Shown here: piece by piece, positions 59,461 through 64,000 of the stretch | How positions within the stretch are numbered: the first letter of the stretch is position 1 | Layout of the letters: each line of letters opens with the position of its first letter | Source: Aldehydirespirator sp965204415 | GTDB taxonomy: Bacteria; Actinomycetota; Acidimicrobiia; Acidimicrobiales; Aldehydirespiratoraceae | Reading direction: 5' to 3' | Length of the DNA stretch: 64,000 bases | Assembly: GCA_965204415.1 (NCBI GenBank) | Contig: CBDBEL010000003.1 | Coordinates: 1,054,001 to 1,118,000, forward strand | Notes under the pieces: model-generated | Told to the model about the DNA's origin: nothing | Seen by the model: only the letters and a program-made list of their open reading frames with translations | Databases searched by the model: none | Position numbers and translations under genes: made by a program

Positions 59461-60984
59461 GTGAGCGACTACAGCGACATCGCCGTCGGCAAGAGCGGTT
59501 TCATTGCCGAGCACGGACTATGGAGCGGCGAGCAGGCCGCCGCGGCGGAGGACCTGGCCGAACGGGTGCAGAGCCTCGGCCTCGACACGATCCGGGTCAC
59601 CTTTCCCGACCAGCACGGCATCGTCCGGGGCAAGTGGCTGAGCACGAAGTCGTTCCTGAGCTCCCTGCGCAACGGGATGGACTTCGCCTCCGCCCACTTC
59701 TGCTGGGACACCGGGCAGGCGATCGTCTACAACCCGTTCGTGGCCGGCGGCGGCTTCGGCCGCGACGACATGTCGGGCTTCCCCGACGCGGTGCTGGTGC
59801 CCGACCCGACCACCTTCCGGGTGGTGCCGTGGGCGCCCGGCTCGGGCTGGGTCCTGTGCGACATGTACTACTCGAACGGCGACCCGGTGCCGTTCGCGCC
59901 CCGCCACGTGCTGCGCCAGACCCTCGACAAGCTCGGCCAGCGCGGCCTCAGCCTCCTCGGCGGCCTGGAGGTCGAGTGGTACCTGACCAAGATCGAGGAC
60001 CCGATGCTGGGCTCCGACCACCTCGGGGTGCCCGGCGACCCGCCCACCCCGCCGGTGGTCAGCGCGGTCAGCCACGGCTACCAGTACCAGCTCGAGAACC
60101 ACCTCGACGACGTCGAGCCCATCCTCAGCCTCGTGGCCAACCACCTCAACGCCGCCGGGCTTCCGCTGCGGTCCATGGAGGACGAGTGGGGCCCCGGGCA
60201 GATGGAGTTCACGTTCGATCCCCTCGGGGGCATGGAGACGGCCGACGCCATGATCTTCTTCCGCATGGCGACCAAGCAGATCTGCCGCCGGGAGGGCTAT
60301 CTGGCCACGTTCATGTGCCAGCCGGCGATCCCCCGCTTCTTCGGCAGCGGCTGGCACCTCCACCAGTCGCTGCTCGACACCGAGACCGGCGAGAACCGGT
60401 TCGCCTCGTCCGGCGGCGACCAGCCGCTGTCCGATCTCGCCATGAACTACATCGGCGGCCTGCTGGAGCACGCCCCGGCGAGCTGCGTGTTCTCGACCCC
60501 GACCATCAACGGCTACCGGCGGGTGAAGCCGTTCTCGCTCGCTCCCGACCGGGCCACCTGGGGCATCGACAACCGGGCCGCCATGATCAGGGTGCAGGGC
60601 TCGCCCGGCGATCCGGGCTCGCACATCGAGAACCGGGTCGGCGACCCGGCCGCGACGCCGTACCTGTACATCGCTTCGCAGGTGGTGGCCGGGCTCGACG
60701 GCGTCGACCGGCAACTCGATCCCGGCGAGGCCAGCGACCAGCCCTACTTCGAGACCGAGCGCACGCCGCTGCCGACCTCGCTCAAGGACGCGGTGGCCGC
60801 CCTCAAGGAGGACCCGCTGTTCGCCGACAACTTCGGCGAGGAGTTCGTGAACTTCATCATCACGCTCAAGGAGTCCGAGATCGGCCGCTACGAGAAGTTC
60901 CTCGCGGACAACGAGATCACCGCCGAGCAGGCGGCCGAAGCCCCCACCGCCTGGGAGCAGCAGGAGTACTTCGAGCTCTTCTGA
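59461..60984 (+). CDS. Glutamine-synthetase-like ligase (possible gamma-glutamylanilide/arylamide synthetase)
   Basis: This 507-residue protein starts at GTG 59461 behind AGGAGGAA. It has the GS N-terminal beta-grasp region ('VTFPDQHGIVRGKWLSTKSF') and catalytic-domain motifs 'GLEVEWYLTKIEDP' (metal Glu), 'DEWGPGQMEFTFDPLGGMET', 'FFGSGWHLHQSL' (HxHxS) and 'ATWGIDNRAAMIRVQGSPGD' for ATP/glutamate. GS-like proteins beside aniline dioxygenases (TdnQ/AtdA1) ligate glutamate to aniline. Given the same gene company here, an aromatic-amine substrate is likely. A GAT-like hydrolase (TdnT) is not in the window. Confidence 0.85.
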   Translation: MSDYSDIAVGKSGFIAEHGLWSGEQAAAAEDLAERVQSLGLDTIRVTFPDQHGIVRGKWLSTKSFLSSLRNGMDFASAHFCWDTGQAIVYNPFVAGGGFGRDDMSGFPDAVLVPDPTTFRVVPWAPGSGWVLCDMYYSNGDPVPFAPRHVLRQTLDKLGQRGLSLLGGLEVEWYLTKIEDPMLGSDHLGVPGDPPTPPVVSAVSHGYQYQLENHLDDVEPILSLVANHLNAAGLPLRSMEDEWGPGQMEFTFDPLGGMETADAMIFFRMATKQICRREGYLATFMCQPAIPRFFGSGWHLHQSLLDTETGENRFASSGGDQPLSDLAMNYIGGLLEHAPASCVFSTPTINGYRRVKPFSLAPDRATWGIDNRAAMIRVQGSPGDPGSHIENRVGDPAATPYLYIASQVVAGLDGVDRQLDPGEASDQPYFETERTPLPTSLKDAVAALKEDPLFADNFGEEFVNFIITLKESEIGRYEKFLADNEITAEQAAEAPTAWEQQEYFELF

Positions 60985-61346
60985 CTCGCCGGCCATTGCG
61001 CCGGAGGGTCAGATCGGTAGCATCGAACCGGGTAAGCGGGCCGATTCGGCCGTAGTCCGGCGCGACCGTCTGCAGAACCACCCCGGCCGACGGCGCCGGC
61101 CCGTGCTCCAAGCCGGCCTACGCCCCCCACCGCCTCCGATGTCGACACCGTCGTGGTCAAGAGCCGGCTGGCGGTGGCCGAGGGCTGCCTCCCCGCCGGC
61201 GACGAGTCCGCCATCCGAGCCGAAGCCGAGATCCAGCAGTCCGCCCTAATCACCCGCACCCGCATCGGCCCGCAGTTGCAATGTACTACTAATTTCGACA
61301 GAATTAGCAATGTGGGTCGGAGGTCGTGGGATTGGAGGGCAGCAGC
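60985..61346. other. Intergenic region with a possible gene remnant
   Basis: About 360 bases. Bases 61153-61275 in frame read 'KSRLAVAEGCLPAGDESAIR' then 'AEAEIQQSALITRTRIG', which looks protein-like but has no convincing start or remainder, so it may be a truncated gene. Towards the Fic gene the DNA becomes AT-rich, with an inverted repeat CTAATT (61289-61294) and AATTAG (61302-61307) and an AATGTACTA motif at 61280. Confidence 0.35.
61289..61307. promoter_or_regulatory. Inverted repeat CTAATT-N7-AATTAG before the Fic gene
   Basis: A perfect 6-bp inverted repeat lies 40-58 bases upstream of the Fic start, next to AATGTACTA. The same AATGTACTA motif recurs after the gene at 62729. This fits an operator controlling the Fic gene, perhaps bound by its own C-terminal winged-helix domain. 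Confidence 0.45.
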
Positions 61347-62717
61347 GTGAGGAAGCCTGTGGCACCGCCGGACTTGACTCGGCTGGCCGCTGAGATCAGT
61401 AACGAGGATCCCCAACCCTTGTTCCGGGCCGTTATAGAGGGCCGGCCCGTCGACGCCAAGGGCCGTTACCTGCACTGGGACCAAATGCGGCATCGACGGC
61501 CTCCCGACGGCCTGACACTGGAGGAGTGGTGGGTCGGTACCGCTTCGAGTAGGGCCAGCCAGGCTCGGACGCTCCCTTTCACTGGCACGGACGGCAGTCC
61601 CTTCCGATTCACCAATATCGACCGGATCCAGGAGATGGTCCACCGCATTGACCAGCAGGCCAGCGGTCGCATCAAGGCCGACGAGGTCGTCGCCAACGTC
61701 GGGTCACGTAACCGCTACGTGGTGTCGTCGCTGGTTGAGGAGGCCATCACATCCAGCCTTCTGGAGGGCGCGGCGACCACCCGCCGCAAGGCCAAGGAAC
61801 TCTTGAGGACGGGCCGCGAGCCGAGGGATCCCAGCGAGCGCATGGTGCTCAACAACTACCTTGCGATGCAGCGGGCAGAGGAACTCGCAAGCTCCGGCGA
61901 GCCCTTGACCCGCGATCGTGTGCTGGAGCTTCACCGGATCGTTACGGACGGAACGCTCGAAGATCCATCCGAAGCGGGCCGGCTTCAGCAGCCCGGCGAA
62001 GAGCGAGTCGCCATCTATTGGGACGATGATCGACTCCTTCACCGGCCTCCGCCGGCAGAGGAGTTGCCAGCCCGGCTGGAGCAACTGTGCGGCTTCGCCA
62101 ACGGAGACACCGGCGAGGGATTCCTGCACCCTGTCGTCCAGGCTGTGCTGCTCCATTTCTGGATCGGCTACGACCATCCCTTCGCGGACGGCAACGGACG
62201 CACCGCACGGGCGCTCTTCTACTGGTCGATGCTGCGCTCCGGATACTGGCTTGCCGAGTACATCTCCATCTCGTCCATCCTGCGCAAGGCTCCCGCCAAG
62301 TACGCACGGTCGTACCTGTACACCGAGACCGACTCCAACGACGTCACCTACTTCATCATCCACCAGTTGGAGGTCATAAGGAGAGCGATCAAGAGCCTTC
62401 GGCGGTACCTCGCTCGAAAGAGCGACGAGATCGCGGAGGTGGAGCGGGCCATGCGCGGAGTTCCCGGTTTGAACCACCGTCAGTTCGCCATTCTCAGCAA
62501 CGCGCTACGGGATCCCGACACGTATTTCACCTTCGCGGGACAGAAGCGGCTGCACCGGGTCGCGTATCAGTCCGCCCGTACGGACCTGCTCGGCTTGGAG
62601 GCTCTCGGCCTGCTCAAGAAGGTACAGGTAGGGCGAACGTTCGAGTTTTGGCCAGCCGATGGTCTGGAGAGCCGAATTCGCGGTCTCTCAGCCGCGGGCG
62701 CATTCAATGAGTACTAA
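61347..62717 (+). CDS. Fic-family AMP-transferase-like protein with N-terminal inhibitory motif
   Basis: The protein is 456 residues from GTG 61347 (GGAGGG upstream; GTG 61326 is an alternative). The Fic core is 'HPFADGNGRTARALFYW' (HPFxxGNGRxxR). Upstream, 'ITSSLLEGAATTRRKAKELL' contains the S-x3-E-G inhibitory helix motif, placing it among class II Fic proteins that auto-inhibit. The C-terminal 100 residues ('LNHRQFAILSNALRDPDTYF', 'DLLGLEALGLLKKVQVGRTF') look like a winged helix. It would transfer AMP or another nucleotide moiety to a target hydroxyl. Codon use is less GC-biased than in the neighbours, and AT-rich repeats flank it, suggesting acquisition. Confidence 0.88.
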   Translation: MRKPVAPPDLTRLAAEISNEDPQPLFRAVIEGRPVDAKGRYLHWDQMRHRRPPDGLTLEEWWVGTASSRASQARTLPFTGTDGSPFRFTNIDRIQEMVHRIDQQASGRIKADEVVANVGSRNRYVVSSLVEEAITSSLLEGAATTRRKAKELLRTGREPRDPSERMVLNNYLAMQRAEELASSGEPLTRDRVLELHRIVTDGTLEDPSEAGRLQQPGEERVAIYWDDDRLLHRPPPAEELPARLEQLCGFANGDTGEGFLHPVVQAVLLHFWIGYDHPFADGNGRTARALFYWSMLRSGYWLAEYISISSILRKAPAKYARSYLYTETDSNDVTYFIIHQLEVIRRAIKSLRRYLARKSDEIAEVERAMRGVPGLNHRQFAILSNALRDPDTYFTFAGQKRLHRVAYQSARTDLLGLEALGLLKKVQVGRTFEFWPADGLESRIRGLSAAGAFNEY

Positions 62718-62811
62718 ACAGAACTAGAATGTACTAGATTAGTACTTGACGTCCGTATCGAATGACATCGATGGAATACTAAATTGTACTAATCTGTACT
62801 AACTTAGTAGT
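62711..62811. repeat. AT-rich GTACTA repeats after the Fic gene
   Basis: GTACTA or TACTAA occurs at least six times between 62711 and 62811. It includes the inverted repeat GTACTA-GAT-TAGTAC (62731-62745) and a direct series near 62783-62808. A similar AATGTACTA lies before the gene at 61280. No coding sequence is present. The repeats may be binding sites or ends of a mobile unit carrying the Fic gene. Confidence 0.65.
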
Positions 62812-62823
62812 GATCTCCGGCCG

Positions 62824-63648
62824 TTAGAGGGTCGGTAGTAGCTGGTCGAAGAGGGCGCTGAAGCGTTCGGAGGCCGCGGCCGCGGTCTCGATGACCTCGG
62901 TGTGCGACAGCGGCTGATCGGACATGCCTGCGGCCAGGTTGGTGCACAGCGAGATGCCCAGCACCTGGGCGCCCATGTGGCGGGCGGCGGTGGCCTCGGG
63001 CACGGTGGACATGCCCACCATGGATCCTCCTAGGGCCTTGGCCATGCGTATCTCGGCCGGGGTCTCGAACATCGGGCCGCGGAACCAGAAGTACACGCCC
63101 TCGTGCAGGGTCTGGCCTAGCCGGCGGGCGGCCGCATGGGCCTTGGCTCGCAGCTCGGGCGTGTACACGTCGGTCATGTCGGTGAAGCGGGGGCCGATGC
63201 GCTCGTCGTTGGGCCCGGCCAGCGCGCTGATCCCGGCCAGGTTCACGTGGTCGGTGATGACGGCCAGGTCCCCGGCGGCCATGCCGTCGCCGCAGGCCCC
63301 GGCCGCGTTGGTGAGCACCACCACCCGGCATCCGGCGGTGATCGCAGTCCGCACCGCGAACGTGACGGCCTCGGGGTCGTGGCCCTCGTAGGCGTGGGCC
63401 CGCCCCGACAGCAGCAGCACCCGGTTGTCGCCCATCAGCGTGGAGTAGGCCGTGCCCGCATGGCCGATCGCGGTCGGGATCGGGAACCCCGGCAGATCCT
63501 CGTACGACACCGCCACCTTGTCGCCGACCCGGTCGGGATAGCCGCCCAGCCCCGACCCCAGCACCACGCACACGTCGTGGCGCTCGCGCCCGGTCCGCTC
63601 AGCCAGCACCCCCGCAGCCCGCTGCAACCGCTCATACAGACCCGTCAT
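62824..63648 (-). CDS. Purine nucleoside phosphorylase
   Basis: The protein is 274 residues from ATG 63648, chosen for GGGGGAGG 6 bases upstream. It is a trimeric-type PNP: the phosphate loop is 'VVLGSGLGGYPDRVG', then 'GFPIPTAIGHAGTAYSTLMG' (His), 'LLSGRAHAYEGHDPEAVTFA' (Arg/His), 'LTNAAGACGDGMAAGDLAVI' (base-site Asn/Glu region) and 'FRGPMFETPAEIRMAKALGG' with the substrate-binding Glu and Met. It splits purine nucleosides with phosphate. The downstream amidohydrolase could deaminate purines, which would make a small salvage/catabolic pair. Confidence 0.93.
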   Translation of the reverse strand: MTGLYERLQRAAGVLAERTGRERHDVCVVLGSGLGGYPDRVGDKVAVSYEDLPGFPIPTAIGHAGTAYSTLMGDNRVLLLSGRAHAYEGHDPEAVTFAVRTAITAGCRVVVLTNAAGACGDGMAAGDLAVITDHVNLAGISALAGPNDERIGPRFTDMTDVYTPELRAKAHAAARRLGQTLHEGVYFWFRGPMFETPAEIRMAKALGGSMVGMSTVPEATAARHMGAQVLGISLCTNLAAGMSDQPLSHTEVIETAAAASERFSALFDQLLPTL

Positions 63649-63778
63649 GTCGGCCTCCCCCATTCACTTCAGTTCGATTCAGTCCTTCGGCCATCGACGC
63701 TGAAGGCCGTCTGGCGCTATCACCAACCACAGTTCGATCACCCTCGTCAGCGTTCATGGTGGGCTCCCCGGGTGCCGG

Positions 63779-64000
63779 TCATTGGGCCAGGCGGCGGGCC
63801 CGGGCCCCGGCGTCGGCCACCGCTTCGGCCACGTCCACTGTCAGCACCCGGCCGTCCTCCACCACCTTGCGCCCGGCCACCCAAACCGCGCTGATCGCGC
63901 CGGGCGAGCCCGACCACACGATCCTCGACAACGGGTCGTCCTCGCTGTCGATCACCGGGTTCAGGGCCGGCTCTGACGCCGACAGCGCCATCATGTCGGC
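63779..64000 (-). CDS. Amidohydrolase / nucleobase deaminase-like protein (partial, C-terminal end)
   Basis: The frame runs past the right edge of the window; 74 codons are visible, ending with TGA... read from 63781. The segment 'MMALSASEPALNPVIDSEDD', then 'RIVWSGSPGAISAVWVAGRK' and 'VVEDGRVLTVD', is the standard C-terminus of cytosine/guanine deaminase-like amidohydrolases (TRZ/ATZ and 8-oxoguanine deaminase group), where the second beta-sandwich strand reads 'V..V.V.GR.V..dG'. The enzyme cannot be specified without the metal-site region. Confidence 0.75.
   Translation of the reverse strand, partial: ADMMALSASEPALNPVIDSEDDPLSRIVWSGSPGAISAVWVAGRKVVEDGRVLTVDVAEAVADAGARARRLAQ

Noticed and set aside
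61153..61350. Independent small gene before the Fic gene
   Set aside because: Part of it looks protein-like, but there is no ribosome binding site, and the end runs into the AT-rich promoter region of the Fic gene. It is kept only as a possible remnant.

Overview
The window is a 64 kb piece of a GC-rich chromosome, gene-dense, with frequent GTG starts and many ATGA/GTGA stop-start overlaps. The content is that of a heterotrophic actinobacterium: LLM-class (probably F420-dependent) oxidoreductases, DUF35/thiolase pairs, many SDRs, Rieske oxygenases, P450s and a CO-dehydrogenase/xanthine-dehydrogenase type molybdoenzyme. An uncultured Acidimicrobiia-like lineage is my best guess, but this is inference from gene content only. 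No rRNA, tRNA or CRISPR array was seen.

Layout. 1-5.3 kb: peptide/nickel-type ABC importer (partial binding protein, two permeases, fused double ATPase) and a TetR regulator. 5.3-8.4 kb: amidohydrolase, VOC protein, acyl-CoA dehydrogenase. 8.6-13.4 kb (minus): LLM oxidoreductase, CoA ligase, NTF2-like protein, thiolase-like protein, DUF35 protein. 13.5-18.2 kb: accessory island with a retropepsin-like gene pair, a decayed IS3-family element inserted in an IS1380-family remnant, and a run of overlapping genes of 57-84 aa. 18.3-31.3 kb: SDR, Rieske oxygenase, TetR, a second SDR, a ThuA-like protein, a 2-oxoacid dehydrogenase E1a/E1b/E2 set and two PEP-utilizer proteins. 31.5-40.8 kb: SnoaL-like paralogues, SDR, sugar-type ABC importer, a P450, an overlapping P450 homologue without the haem cysteine, and a GntR regulator. 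40.9-47.8 kb: SDR, Rieske ferredoxin, variant [2Fe-2S] ferredoxin, haem-oxygenase-like diiron protein, alpha/beta hydrolase, AhpD-like protein, cyclic amidohydrolase and LLM oxidoreductase, with TGTATACA palindromes at two promoters. 48.5-54.9 kb: coxG-, coxM-, coxS- and coxL-like genes interrupted by a DUF4143 ATPase gene that has eight 23-bp repeats upstream. 55-61 kb: GNAT fusion protein and an aromatic-amine-type degradation cluster (dioxygenase alpha/beta, extradiol dioxygenase, glutamine-synthetase-like ligase). 61-64 kb: Fic protein, purine nucleoside phosphorylase, partial amidohydrolase.

Most striking points. (1) The AhpD-like gene at 44571-45047 has an in-frame TGA exactly where the second cysteine of the CxxC redox motif belongs. 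A hairpin with a GGTC loop follows it, so it is a candidate selenoprotein. (2) Gene boundaries repeatedly carry short tandem duplications (14, 30, 32, 43 and 72 bp units and others) that include stop codons, start codons or ribosome binding sites. Two of them create chains of mini-ORFs linked by stop-start overlaps. (3) A dispersed element of about 100 bp occurs four times between genes. (4) The second P450 lacks its haem-ligand cysteine.
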